A stretch of 55,034 nt of DNA from Candidatus Altarchaeota archaeon (GTDB lineage: Archaea; SpSt-1190): contig JAAOXU010000001.1 in the NCBI GenBank assembly GCA_018220935.1, positions 1 to 55,034 on the forward strand, read 5' to 3'. This document shows, piece after piece, positions 1 through 7,759 of this stretch (its first letter is position 1; every line of letters begins with the position of its first letter). Below the pieces are notes generated by a model. That model searched no databases, had not been told where the DNA came from, and saw nothing but the letters and a program-made list of their open reading frames with translations. The translations under genes and the position numbers were made by a program.

Positions 1-1668
1 CCCCCCACCTACAGAGTCATAATCAATATCCCCCGCATTAATTACTAAATTATCGAGGCTTAGTTGTTTTTGAATTTTTGAGAAGGCATTAATTGAACTC
101 TCGGGTGGATTGTCTTTATTTGATGCATGTCCATGCAGCAAAAGTATTGGATATGGAGTCTCTTCACAAGTTGTGCAAACCCCATAAACACAACATTTAG
201 ACGCAGGAAGCCCCAGTTTTTGGGTGGGAAGCACATCTAAATTAGGTGTAAAGAACACTTGACCCGTTATGAATGAGTTTGAATACAAAGTCTCTTTAGT
301 CTCACAATAATCAAATTTTTCAATTGATACGTAACCCATTAATTCACTAAGACTTTTACCAGAATCATTTGGAATACTAGTAGTTCCGATTAAATGAGTT
401 GCATTAGAAGAAAGTTTGGGGAGTGAAGTATTGATAAAATTAAGGTATGTGTCTAGAGAAACATCATACGTTATTAGGTTTTGATTGTGAGTAGTTATTT
501 TGTCATTAATAGTTTCAACATCAAGACATAGTTCACCATTTAGAGTCACATTCAAATTTAGTAAAGAATAGATAGATGATAAATCAATTCGTAGTTCATT
601 TTCAAAATCTGTTTTTTTAGTATCATAGTCTTGTGTTAGATTAATTAGATTTAATTTTATTTGACTTAAACCTGAAAGTTTTACAATTTCTTCAAAACTA
701 CTTTTTGGTGAATTATCAAAAAAGGTGTAAAGGGTTTTCATTTGAGTCGCACGAAGTGTATCAGTCTTTTGATAAAAGGAATATGTTTCATCAAAAGAGT
801 TGTTTAACAAAAATCTCAAAATTTGTACATTTTGATTATATTGAAAGAGTTGGTTGTTGTTAGCAATCCATTCACTTTCCATATTTGGAATATAAATTTT
901 ATCAAGTAAGGACATTGCACCAACAAAGTCTTGGTCACCGTATTTGTCTTTTGCTTGATTTAATAAGTAAAATTGACTATTCACTAAGTCAGTTGTTTCT
1001 AGAGTTGTTGGTACTACTGTTTTTATGTTAGTAATTAATTGATTGGAATTATTTTCAAAAATTAGCTGTTTATTTAGATCAGTAGATAGAGCTTCAATTC
1101 TAGCTTTTACAGCACCCAAAAGCGTTAGTTTTTCAGAAGAATAGGTATAATTAACAGTTACTAATGCACTGCGAGTTCTAATTTTCTCATCAGTTTTACA
1201 CAGCAAACTCTTTTGATTATTACAAGAGACCTCAAAATAATACATGGATTGCCCTTCACCAGTTAGTTCAGGTTCATTACTGTAAGTTTTTTTGATGGGG
1301 AGGTTTGATAAAAATTCAAGACTTGTTGTCTCAATAATTTCCATAGTATTCGCATTAGTCAAAGTTAGTGTACACATAGGCTTACAAAATTGAAAGCTTT
1401 TAACGCCAACATCAAAAGCTAAAGATATATTGCCGCCACCATGGATAATAACTGATTGACGTGGATCTATGTTAATTTGCAGATCATCTGAAATGAAAAA
1501 TTTTAGTTGAACCCATAAATTTAGTAAACCCAGTACTAAAATTAAACCAAGCGTAGGGAGAACAAAACGTTTCCAATTTTTTTTCTTGGTTTCAGGTTTC
1601 TTTGAGAGTTTTCTTGTCTTCCCATCAGGTGTAACCTCACGAGATTTTGTAGATTTTTTCTTTACGAT
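1..1668 (-). CDS. Membrane-anchored extracellular protein with hydrolase-like C-terminus (3' end cut by window)
   Basis: The minus strand is open for about 556 codons and runs off the left edge. The first 33 residues are Lys/Arg-rich, followed by one membrane segment (about residues 34-54), so the rest is probably outside the cell. The middle is rich in Asn/Thr/Leu with several N-x-S/T sequons and no family I recognise. Near residue 490 there is a Cys cluster (CCVYGVCTTC), then PYPILLLHGHA, which resembles the oxyanion strand-loop of alpha/beta hydrolases (lipase or esterase); the catalytic residues would lie outside the window. No ATG, GTG or TTG is in frame between the upstream TAA (about 1695) and the membrane segment. 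A TATA box at about 1689-1695 points to a start near 1663-1668, where only GTA or ATC is found. Hydrolase identity is an inference. Confidence 0.6.
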   Translation of the reverse strand, partial: MVKKKSTKSREVTPDGKTRKLSKKPETKKKNWKRFVLPTLGLILVLGLLNLWVQLKFFISDDLQINIDPRQSVIIHGGGNISLAFDVGVKSFQFCKPMCTLTLTNANTMEIIETTSLEFLSNLPIKKTYSNEPELTGEGQSMYYFEVSCNNQKSLLCKTDEKIRTRSALVTVNYTYSSEKLTLLGAVKARIEALSTDLNKQLIFENNSNQLITNIKTVVPTTLETTDLVNSQFYLLNQAKDKYGDQDFVGAMSLLDKIYIPNMESEWIANNNQLFQYNQNVQILRFLLNNSFDETYSFYQKTDTLRATQMKTLYTFFDNSPKSSFEEIVKLSGLSQIKLNLINLTQDYDTKKTDFENELRIDLSSIYSLLNLNVTLNGELCLDVETINDKITTHNQNLITYDVSLDTYLNFINTSLPKLSSNATHLIGTTSIPNDSGKSLSELMGYVSIEKFDYCETKETLYSNSFITGQVFFTPNLDVLPTQKLGLPASKCCVYGVCTTCEETPYPILLLHGHASNKDNPPESSINAFSKIQKQLSLDNLVINAGDIDYDSVGGG

Positions 1669-1703
1669 ATGTATACTCGGTTCAGGAATTTATAAGAGGG
1701 TTT

Positions 1704-2072
1704 CTATTTGCTTCGAAAAACCAAAAAGGCGAGTAGAAAATACATAGCATGGAGCAAAAGGTCAGTTGGCGTGGTATTAAAGACATAAAGTTCATGAGTA
1801 TTAATTATTGCTGATGGATTTACTGCCACCCCCCACAAAAGTGCGAAGCCAAGAAAAACAAGGGTTGCGATTGAAGTTTGTTTCACATGTGTATTTGTCA
1901 AAAACAAAGTTCCAATAATTAATTCAAAAGGAATTAGAAGATACGACAAAAAGGTTGGTAAACCAAGATCAATCATTTCTTGGGTTGCGTTTGCAGAAAA
2001 TATGATTCGATATGAACCAGCCAAGACAAAAACCACACCTAAAACTAAAGTAATGAGTCGTTTATTATCCAT
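1704..2072 (-). CDS. DoxX-like small membrane protein
   Basis: The 122-residue protein has four hydrophobic segments (about residues 6-24, 40-58, 66-84, 102-119). The layout and the segment GLPTFLSYLLIPFELIIG resemble the DoxX/DoxD-like membrane family, whose members are linked to redox metabolism or are uncharacterised. The ATG at 2072 lies 25 bases downstream of a TATA box (CTTAAATAC on the minus strand, about 2091-2100), so the message is probably leaderless. It is divergent from the DUF5667-type gene at 2140. The family call rests on a hydropathy-like pattern and could be wrong. Confidence 0.55.
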   Translation of the reverse strand: MDNKRLITLVLGVVFVLAGSYRIIFSANATQEMIDLGLPTFLSYLLIPFELIIGTLFLTNTHVKQTSIATLVFLGFALLWGVAVNPSAIINTHELYVFNTTPTDLLLHAMYFLLAFLVFRSK

Positions 2073-2090
2073 AAAGTAAATCAGTTGAGG

Positions 2091-2120
2091 GGTATTTAAG
2101 AAAAAAAAGGCATTAATATT
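2091..2120. promoter_or_regulatory. Divergent TATA boxes for the DoxX-like and DUF5667 genes
   Basis: GTATTTAAG (2092-2100; minus-strand reading CTTAAATAC) is 25 bases from the minus ATG at 2072. TTAATATT (2113-2120) is about 24 bases before the plus ATG at 2140. Both spacings fit leaderless transcription. Confidence 0.6.
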
Positions 2121-2139
2121 GTCCTTGTTAATTTTGTCT

Positions 2140-3573
2140 ATGAAACTACAAGCACTTTTGACTGCTATGATACTGCTTGCACCTATTGTTGCAGACAGTC
2201 ATGAAGTAGTCAGTGGAATAAACCCTGATTCGATTCTTTGGGGACTTGACGTTGCTCTTGACAAGATTTCATTGGCCCTAACAGCAAATCCAGAAAAGAA
2301 AGCTGAAAAAGCCTTGGAAATAGCCCAAGAACGACTAATGGAAGTAAAAGCCATGGCCGAAGCTAATAAGTTTGAAGCTATAGCTAAAGCTGAAAAGGAG
2401 CACAAATCAACTTTACTTAAGGTTGAAGAAAGTATAAATGATCTTTCAGAAGATGATCCTGAAGTACAAATCGAAAAAGAGCTTGAGTTGGAAGTAAAGC
2501 TAAAGGAACACAAAGAGAGTGTGGAAAGAGTAAAGACTGAACTAAAAGTGAAAATACAAGTTGAGGGTGAATTAACGGTTGAGCAACAAGCTCGCCTTGA
2601 TGAATTCTTGGCCTCACTTAGTGAAAATACAGAAAACGCACAAATACAAATACAAAACAAAAAAGACGACACCAAAATAAAAATAAAAATAAAAACTGGT
2701 GAGACTGAAATCGAAGTTGAACAGAGGATTGAAAAACTAGAAATTGAACACGGACTACTGGAAGAAAAAATAGAAGTTCGCGGGAAAGTATATGGTAATA
2801 AAACCTATGTGAAACTTGAACTAGAATACGACACAAATAAGACAGTGCTAAACGAAGTATTGGATGAGTTTTTACAGAAGCTATACCTTGATACCAACAA
2901 GGCAGATGCATTACTTGAAATGGAAAGCGGAGACGAAATAATTGAAGACTTGTTCAGAGTTAAAGTTGAAATTGAAGACGATGGTTCTGAAATTGAAGCA
3001 AGATTGAGATTTGTAGTTGATGCTACAGAAAGAAATCAAGTAGTTGATGCTATTGTTAGTAAAACCAATATGGAACTTTCAGACATCGGAGACGCTCTAG
3101 AAGTAAAACAAGATACTGAAGACGAAGAAGATGACGAGATCGAAATTGAGGTTGAAGTTAAAGGTAATCAGGCAAGAGTCAAGCTTAAGTTTGGTGATGA
3201 AAAAACCAGACTAGAACTTGAGACTGGAGACCACGCAGAAATTCTGGCAGCTATTGCAACTCAACTAGGTTTAAGTGTTGAAGAGATTGAGGAATTCGTA
3301 AAGTTCGAAGACGAAGACGGCAACGAAATCGAAGATGAATCAGAAGTTGAAGAAGAATCCGAAACTGAAAGTGAAGAAGAGGATGAAGCTGAAACTGAAG
3401 ATGACGAGGAAGACGACGATGAGGATGAATCATCTGACACAGGTAACAATGATAACGACAATGACGACGACGAATCTGACTTGGGAAGCGACAATGATGA
3501 GGACGACGAGTCTAATTCAGACAGCGGAAACGATGATGACGACTCAAACTCAACTAACGAAAACTCGGGTTAG
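2140..3573 (+). CDS. Secreted, very acidic protein with DUF5667-like N-terminal domain
   Basis: The ATG at 2140 gives a clean signal peptide (MKLQALLTAMILLAPIVADS). The next 90 residues match the DUF5667 pattern: a PDSILWGLD start, a long helix with repeated Ala/Glu/Lys, AEKALEIAQERLMEV, then a second long helix. The middle (about residues 120-390) alternates Glu and Lys with repeating EIEVE/KIKIK strands and contains two similar modules, each with the pattern of charged strands followed by a helix. The last 90 residues are almost only Asp, Glu, Ser and Asn. Such tails may bind cations or lie on the cell surface; that is inference. An upstream TTG (2119) would add seven residues, but the TATA spacing favours 2140. 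It stops with TAG followed by a hairpin terminator. Confidence 0.75.
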   Translation: MKLQALLTAMILLAPIVADSHEVVSGINPDSILWGLDVALDKISLALTANPEKKAEKALEIAQERLMEVKAMAEANKFEAIAKAEKEHKSTLLKVEESINDLSEDDPEVQIEKELELEVKLKEHKESVERVKTELKVKIQVEGELTVEQQARLDEFLASLSENTENAQIQIQNKKDDTKIKIKIKTGETEIEVEQRIEKLEIEHGLLEEKIEVRGKVYGNKTYVKLELEYDTNKTVLNEVLDEFLQKLYLDTNKADALLEMESGDEIIEDLFRVKVEIEDDGSEIEARLRFVVDATERNQVVDAIVSKTNMELSDIGDALEVKQDTEDEEDDEIEIEVEVKGNQARVKLKFGDEKTRLELETGDHAEILAAIATQLGLSVEEIEEFVKFEDEDGNEIEDESEVEEESETESEEEDEAETEDDEEDDDEDESSDTGNNDNDNDDDESDLGSDNDEDDESNSDSGNDDDDSNSTNENSG

Positions 3574-3600
3574 AGCCCGCTTTTTTCTTTTATTTTTTTA
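3564..3600 (+). terminator. Hairpin plus T-rich tail after the acidic protein gene
   Basis: The inverted repeat CGGGTTAGAGCCCG overlaps the stop codon and is followed by TTTTTTCTTTTATTTTTTTAT. Confidence 0.65.
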
Positions 3601-3684
3601 TCCAATAAAACGTAGTTCTGTTGAGTGAAACGAAACGGACAAAGTATCAACGCCTGACCCGTCAGGACGGGTGATTTCAGTTGA

Positions 3685-3756
3685 AGCCCCAGGCGAGAAT
3701 CGAACTCGCGACTTGCTGTTTACGAAACAGCCGCTCTACCACTGAGCCACTGGGGC
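3685..3756 (-). tRNA. tRNA-Thr(CGT)
   Basis: The minus strand folds into a cloverleaf with acceptor GCCCCAG/CTGGGGC, a GAGTTCGATTCTC T-arm, and anticodon stem GCTGT/ACAGC around loop TTCGTAA (anticodon CGT). The discriminator is T and no CCA is encoded. Just past its 3' end is a CCTGACCCGTCAGG hairpin (about 3651-3664). Confidence 0.95.
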
Positions 3757-3837
3757 ACTAATAGTTTGATACTTTTTTGGTTTATAATATACACTCGACA
3801 ATAGTTAATACTTAAAAATTGCAACAGTATAGATTAT

Positions 3838-4428
3838 ATGTCGAGATTTTTGAACTGGTTTAGAAAAAAGGACAACAATACACTAAATGAAGAAATAATG
3901 GTGGAGACTAAAGCACAAGAAACTTATTCAGAACAAACTGAAATAGAAGAAAAAACAGTTTCTTGGCAAGATAGGTTAAAGTTAATGAATGACTTTCCCG
4001 AAAATTTTAATAATGCATATGGAGTCATGCCAGAAGATTCTAACAAAAACTATGTGAGTTTTTATGCAAAAGGTGACAGACCTTTTCTTACAGGAATCGC
4101 GGAGTTTGACAGAAAAGCAAACGATCAATACACTTTTGACAGTGACCTTGATACAATAATGCAAAGTTTAGATCCAACTAATTCATCTAGCTATAGCGGA
4201 CTTGGTGAACTTGTAAAGTATGCACACGGCGCAATTATTGGAGGACAAGTTGAACATGAAGAAGGCGTTAGAATTGTTGTGAGGGCCGTTAAAATTTTAC
4301 AAAAAATAAACGAGGAATTAGGACCGCTAAAAGAAGGAGAGTCGCCACATTCAAGATCATACAAACCCTGGATGAGTAAAATACTCGAGAATCCAGACAC
4401 ATATAGAGAATTAGTTAGCATAGAATGA
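3838..4428 (+). CDS. Hypothetical soluble protein, paralogue of its downstream neighbour
   Basis: The protein has 196 residues, no signal peptide and no membrane segment. The first 45 residues are polar and probably disordered; the rest looks folded. I recognise no family. Its last 70 residues can be aligned by eye with those of the next gene: a Val/Ile-rich helix with LQK/MQK, then a loop with PHSRSYKPWMSKILENPDTY here against QPYFGYQGLNRIRDNPEIF there. The ATG at 3838 sits about 24 bases after ACTTAAAAAT. The two genes form an operon with a 10-base gap. Confidence 0.65.
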   Translation: MSRFLNWFRKKDNNTLNEEIMVETKAQETYSEQTEIEEKTVSWQDRLKLMNDFPENFNNAYGVMPEDSNKNYVSFYAKGDRPFLTGIAEFDRKANDQYTFDSDLDTIMQSLDPTNSSSYSGLGELVKYAHGAIIGGQVEHEEGVRIVVRAVKILQKINEELGPLKEGESPHSRSYKPWMSKILENPDTYRELVSIE

Positions 4429-4438
4429 GGTGATATAA

Positions 4439-5077
4439 ATGGGAATAACTGAGACATGGAACAACTATAAAAAAAGACGAACAGAAAAGGCATATATAAA
4501 AAAGGAAAGAGAAGAACTTGAAATACAAAATAGGGAAAAAGCCCAGCAAAACGCCATACGGAGTAAAGATCCATGGGGTCAAAGGTTTACGCTTTTCAAA
4601 GCTGAATTAAACCATGGATATGATTTTATTGATGATGGTGATCCACAATGGGGCGGATTTTATTCAAATAAACCATATGCAGACTCAAAAGTCGACGAAG
4701 TCTCAAAAAGAGAATTTACGTTAGACCTTTTTGAAGGTGAATCTAACTTGTTTCAAAATGGAAAGTACCTACCACTCTTTATCGCAAATGGTGAAGTTGA
4801 TACATATGCAAAAAGAAATGGTTTAACCACCGAAGAAGTTGTTACAAAAATTGTAAAACTAATGCAAAAAAGTAATATCAAAGAATACGATAGGCCAGAT
4901 GGGACAAAACAACCTTACTTTGGATATCAAGGACTAAATCGTATACGAGACAATCCCGAAATTTTCCTTGAAATTGCAAGAGCAATTTATACAGTTGATA
5001 GTTATGACGGAAAAACGACTACATATAGACCTCTAGACGAAGTTAAAGTAGATATGACACATCTTACACAAAACTGA
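4439..5077 (+). CDS. Hypothetical protein, tandem paralogue of the gene at 3838
   Basis: The protein has 212 residues. The first 40 form a highly charged helix (Lys/Glu/Arg, probable coiled coil), followed by a folded acidic domain. A strong Shine-Dalgarno (GAGGTGAT, 4427-4434) lies 4 bases before the ATG and overlaps the stop codon of the upstream gene, so translation is probably coupled. C-terminal similarity to the upstream gene (NPEIFLEIARAI against NPDTYRELVSI) suggests an old duplication. No function can be assigned. Confidence 0.65.
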   Translation: MGITETWNNYKKRRTEKAYIKKEREELEIQNREKAQQNAIRSKDPWGQRFTLFKAELNHGYDFIDDGDPQWGGFYSNKPYADSKVDEVSKREFTLDLFEGESNLFQNGKYLPLFIANGEVDTYAKRNGLTTEEVVTKIVKLMQKSNIKEYDRPDGTKQPYFGYQGLNRIRDNPEIFLEIARAIYTVDSYDGKTTTYRPLDEVKVDMTHLTQN

Positions 5078-5106
5078 AAGCCTCGGCTTTCTTTTTTTAT
5101 TTTTTT
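5076..5106. terminator. Bidirectional terminator between convergent genes
   Basis: GAAAGCC-TC-GGCTTTC (5076-5091) is followed by a T run on the plus strand. The convergent gene also ends here (5097). Confidence 0.7.
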
Positions 5107-6191
5107 GTTAAAACAACAGAATATTGATCTGTCCACTTTGAGACCACGTCAGATATTTCATCGACGTTTTTTAGATAGTCTCCATGTGCTAAGAAGTGTT
5201 TTCCACCAATCCCCAATTCATCAGAACCCCAGATAAATTTTTCACCAAGACGAGTTAATCCACTAAAATCCCAATCATTTGCAAAACATCCCTCACCAAC
5301 AAATTTAGAACCGTATACTGCAAACCTACCAAAAACATCATTTTTTTCAATTTGATCCCAAGCATCGCTGCCCTTATATTGTCTAATTGGATTTGCAGAA
5401 CTTAATGGTATTGAAGGTACATCAATAAAGTTACCAGGAAAAAGATCTTCATTAACAGACAAGGGATATTGTATTTCTAACGCAACATCTTTTGATACAG
5501 GAACAAGATGTCTTCCACCCATATAATTTAGTGGGTGTTGTTTTAGTTCAGCAGAAGGCGCAAAGTTATCAGGTCCATTAAGATAGTCAACTGGGTAGAA
5601 ACGTTCAGACAGCACATCCCACGCATCTTCAGGATTAAGATATGAATTATTTGTCGTTAAACCCCTAGAGCCACCATCTTGAACACCAACTAAAGTTGGA
5701 AAACGTATTACAAAAGAACCATCTTTCACACCATCACTTAAATTACGAAGTTCATAATTTATACTGGCTTCAAGCTGAGGGGGTGGAGTCATACCATCAT
5801 CTAAAACCAAGATATGATATTGTTCACCAAGACCAGTTAAAGCTTGAGTTCCTAAGTTTCTAGAAGGACCAATTTGTAATGGACTTATATCTCCATCAAA
5901 AACATCAGAATAAGAACCCATAATTGTTTTAGCATAAACTTCATCAGTTAGTGCTTCAAGATCAATTATTGAGACATCAGAATTTTTTAGGTCAAAAGAA
6001 TCCAAATGATTTCTTAGAAGTTCAACTTCCTTCTCAAAAACTGCTGAACCAGAAGCACTACCAATCAAAACTTTTGGAGTTTGTGTGGCACCAATTATTG
6101 AAGAACCAACAACATCTAAATTACCAGCTAGATTAGATTCGTCGTTAAACGCATGAGAAGTGAGAATATATGTTGCATTAATTTTGACCAC
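5097..6191 (-). CDS. Hypothetical protein, possibly glycosyltransferase-like
   Basis: The protein has 364 residues with no membrane segment or signal peptide. Residues 1-150 show alternating beta/alpha character, starting with VKINATYILTSHAFNDESN and including GPSRNLGTQAL followed by YHILVLDDGMTPPP. That order (an R-N-x-G turn, then a hydrophobic strand ending in Asp-Asp) resembles the nucleotide-sugar and metal site of GT-A glycosyltransferases. The rest is not recognised. The GTG start at 6191 is 26 bases downstream of a TATA box (TTATAA, 6215-6220). The enzyme class is a weak inference. Confidence 0.5.
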   Translation of the reverse strand: MVKINATYILTSHAFNDESNLAGNLDVVGSSIIGATQTPKVLIGSASGSAVFEKEVELLRNHLDSFDLKNSDVSIIDLEALTDEVYAKTIMGSYSDVFDGDISPLQIGPSRNLGTQALTGLGEQYHILVLDDGMTPPPQLEASINYELRNLSDGVKDGSFVIRFPTLVGVQDGGSRGLTTNNSYLNPEDAWDVLSERFYPVDYLNGPDNFAPSAELKQHPLNYMGGRHLVPVSKDVALEIQYPLSVNEDLFPGNFIDVPSIPLSSANPIRQYKGSDAWDQIEKNDVFGRFAVYGSKFVGEGCFANDWDFSGLTRLGEKFIWGSDELGIGGKHFLAHGDYLKNVDEISDVVSKWTDQYSVVLTKK

Positions 6192-6242
6192 GAAATGTAT
6201 TTGTCATTTTTCAGTTATAAATGTTGTCAGGGTTATTTTTGG

Positions 6243-6368
6243 TCGAGGTTTTTCATAAAAAAGCTCGAGTGGACTGGGAGGGAGTCAAACTGACCTTTTA
6301 CAAAAGGTCAATCAAAAGGTGGCTCCCTTGGAGCCACTACAAAGGTAAAGGAACTGTAGTTCCTTAGT
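6243..6368. repeat. Hairpin cluster and partial copy of the tRNA-Ala 3' end
   Basis: This 126-base stretch lies just past the 3' end of tRNA-Ala. It contains an AT-rich inverted repeat (TCGAGGTTTTT/AAAAAAGCTCGA, 6243-6268), then AGTGGACTGGGAGGGAGTC at 6268-6286, an exact copy of 6367-6385, the acceptor and T-arm of tRNA-Ala. Further hairpins follow: TGACCTTTTACAAAAGGTCA (6290-6309), GTGGCTCCCTTGGAGCCAC and GGAACTGTAGTTCC. No gene is visible. Confidence 0.6.
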
Positions 6369-6440
6369 GGACTGGGAGGGAGTCGAACCCCCGACCTCTG
6401 CCATGCCAAGGCAGTGTCATTCCACTAGACTACCAGCCCA
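6369..6440 (-). tRNA. tRNA-Ala(GGC)
   Basis: Acceptor GGGCTGG/CCAGTCC contains the G3-U70 wobble pair that marks alanine tRNAs. The anticodon loop is TTGGCAT (anticodon GGC) on stem CTGCC/GGCAG, and the discriminator is A. Confidence 0.95.
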
Positions 6441-6479
6441 CGTGTTAACAAATTAAAGAATCCATTTATCATTTTTAAA

Positions 6480-6938
6480 TCAGTTGTTTTCCATAAATTC
6501 AAAGAACAATTTATTGATAAAAACTAGTAGTAGACCCCCGAAAAAGGCAGCATAAAAGCTAGTATCAAGCCACCAATCGATTCCCCAGCTAGTTAGACCT
6601 AAAATAACTGCACCCATAACGGATAGAGCCACAGTAAATAGCGCAAAGTGCTTAGATTTGGTCAAATATTTGTAAACTTTGTTTTCATTCACTTTCTTAG
6701 CCTTTAGAAACACCTTAGCTTCTTTTAGAGGGAAAAGAAGTCCAAAAATAGCTAAAAGCATCAAAATTGAAGGTAGAACGCCTGAACCAAAGTAGATGTA
6801 ACCCCATACGTCAAGGTGATTATACCCATCCCGGTAGTAATATCCTCCAAAATCACTCAAAAATATGAGAATTGAAGCTAAAATACCCACAATAACTTGA
6901 GCCATAAAATATGGCTTTAGGTCCTTTGGTTTTATCAC
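6480..6938 (-). CDS. Hypothetical membrane protein with four membrane segments
   Basis: The open frame reaches back through tRNA-Asp, so the real start must be inside. GTG at 6938 (MIKPKDLKPYFMAQ) has a weak TATA-like AAATACTT about 24 bases upstream; ATG at 6905 is the alternative. From 6905 there are four hydrophobic helices (about residues 2-19, 32-52, 82-100, 111-130). A Lys-rich stretch (KAKKVNENKVYKYLTKSKH) joins helices 2 and 3. I recognise no family. Confidence 0.6.
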   Translation of the reverse strand: MIKPKDLKPYFMAQVIVGILASILIFLSDFGGYYYRDGYNHLDVWGYIYFGSGVLPSILMLLAIFGLLFPLKEAKVFLKAKKVNENKVYKYLTKSKHFALFTVALSVMGAVILGLTSWGIDWWLDTSFYAAFFGGLLLVFINKLFFEFMENN

Positions 6939-6981
6939 AGAGAAGCAACACAATAGAAGTATTTGGTGTTTTTGGTCACTC

Positions 6982-7051
6982 TTTTGGTCAAGGTTTTGAA
7001 GCGCCCGCCCCGGCGGGCCGGGGAGCGAAGCGAGTGAGAAAAGTTTTTGAG
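6982..7051. repeat. Hairpins downstream of tRNA-Asp
   Basis: TTTTGGTCAAGGTTTTGA is followed by the strong inverted repeat GCCCGCC-CC-GGCGGGC (7003-7018) and a GAGCGAAGCGAG element (7023-7034). The same TTTTGGTCAAG and GCGAAGC motifs recur next to other tRNAs in this window. Confidence 0.55.
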
Positions 7052-7124
7052 CGCCCCTGCCGGGATTCGAACCCGAGTCGCGGGAGTGACAGTCCCGAAT
7101 GATAACCAACTACACTACAAGGGC
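7052..7124 (-). tRNA. tRNA-Asp(GTC)
   Basis: Acceptor GCCCTTG/CAGGGGC; anticodon stem CGGGA/TCCCG with loop CTGTCAC (anticodon GTC); T-arm CGGGTTCGAATCCCG; discriminator G. A TATA-like TGATATAG lies just upstream (about 7140-7147). Confidence 0.95.
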
Positions 7125-7177
7125 AGCGTATCTACTTGGACTATATCAGTTAAAAAGGATTTCGTTATCTAGAATCC

Positions 7178-7396
7178 ATGGAAATGAATAAGGACGAGAC
7201 TATCGGTTTTCACAAAGGGTCACTGACCACTCTGTTAAAAGAGAGACAAGAACTTGCAAGGATGATTCAAATTGTTGATCAATTAATCACAGCTCATGCT
7301 AAAAGTTTGGAACAAATGGGTGTCAAATTAGACAAAGCCCCAGCAAAGAAAGAAAATATGGATGAAAAATTAGAAGACATCCTTGATAGTAGTTAA
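7178..7396 (+). CDS. Small helical hypothetical protein
   Basis: The 72-residue protein is mainly one amphipathic helix (about residues 15-50) with a charged Lys/Glu/Asp tail. ATG at 7178 or 7184 could both start it. A weak TATA-like GTTAAAAAGG lies 25 bases before 7178. It could be a coiled-coil partner protein; no family is recognised. Confidence 0.5.
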   Translation: MEMNKDETIGFHKGSLTTLLKERQELARMIQIVDQLITAHAKSLEQMGVKLDKAPAKKENMDEKLEDILDSS

Positions 7397-7416
7397 TTTA
7401 AAAACAAAAAACATAT

Positions 7417-7448
7417 TTTTTGGTCAAGCTTTTTTAGAAAAAAGTTTG
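7417..7448. repeat. AT-rich inverted repeat before tRNA-Pro
   Basis: TTTTTGGTCAAGCTTTTTTAGAAAAAAGTTTG forms a long A/T stem directly upstream of tRNA-Pro. It is the clearest copy of the tRNA-flanking GGTCAAG-TTTT motif. Confidence 0.5.
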
Positions 7449-7451
7449 CGG

Positions 7452-7525
7452 GGGACCGTAGTCTAGCTTGGTATGATACTGCCTTGGGGTGGCAGTGGTC
7501 GTGGGTTCAAATCCCATCGGTCCCA
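7452..7525 (+). tRNA. tRNA-Pro(GGG)
   Basis: Acceptor GGGACCG/CGGTCCC; anticodon stem CTGCC/GGCAG with loop TTGGGGT (anticodon GGG); T-arm GTGGGTTCAAATCCCAT; discriminator A. Confidence 0.95.
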
Positions 7526-7710
7526 TAAAGGACTACAGTCCTTTTAACCTTGATGCGACCCTGGAGGGTCGCTGTGGGGATACAAGGGGCGAAGCCCCTG
7601 TAGGGTGTCAAATCCCCTCAGTCACATTCGAACTTCAATAAGTTCGATCACTTATGCCACCCTTTCGGGGTGGCTGTTGGGTGCAGGGACGAAGTCCCGC
7701 ATCGGTCCCA
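7526..7710. repeat. Array of hairpins with degenerate tRNA-Pro 3'-end copies
   Basis: This 185-base gene-free stretch is almost all inverted repeats: AAGGACTACAGTCCTT, GCGACCCTGGAGGGTCGC, AGGGGCGAAGCCCCT (7585-7599), TCGAACTTCAATAAGTTCGA, CCACCCTTTCGGGGTGG and GGGACGAAGTCCC (7686-7698). It ends in GCATCGGTCCCAT (7699-7711), repeating the end of tRNA-Pro (CATCGGTCCCAT). A second, poorer copy, GGGTGTCAAATCCCCTCAG followed by TCACA, ends at 7626, about 101 bases after the true tRNA end. It may be tRNA-derived debris or a structured trailer RNA. Confidence 0.55.
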
Positions 7711-7732
7711 TTTTTTTATCTTACCATCACAG

Positions 7733-7739
7733 TTATATC
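7733..7739 (+). promoter_or_regulatory. TATA box that fixes the Nudix start
   Basis: TTATATC is centred 24 bases before the ATG at 7760. The longer open frame from 7670 would start inside the hairpin array and is rejected. Confidence 0.6.
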
Positions 7740-7759
7740 ATTCAGCATCATATCCAAAT

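Noticed and set aside
2199-3494. Several antisense and alternate frames under the acidic protein gene
   Set aside because: Repetitive GAA/GAT codons produce stop-free shadows; the plus frame has a signal peptide and the DUF5667-like domain.
6268-6385. Attachment site of an integrated element at tRNA-Ala
   Set aside because: The 99-base interval has only hairpins and no integrase or cargo; kept only as a repeat observation.
6911-7109. Frames on both strands crossing tRNA-Asp
   Set aside because: They run through a clear tRNA cloverleaf and its flanking hairpins.
7670-7759. N-terminal extension of the Nudix gene
   Set aside because: It starts inside the tRNA-Pro hairpin array; the TATA box and family length favour 7760.
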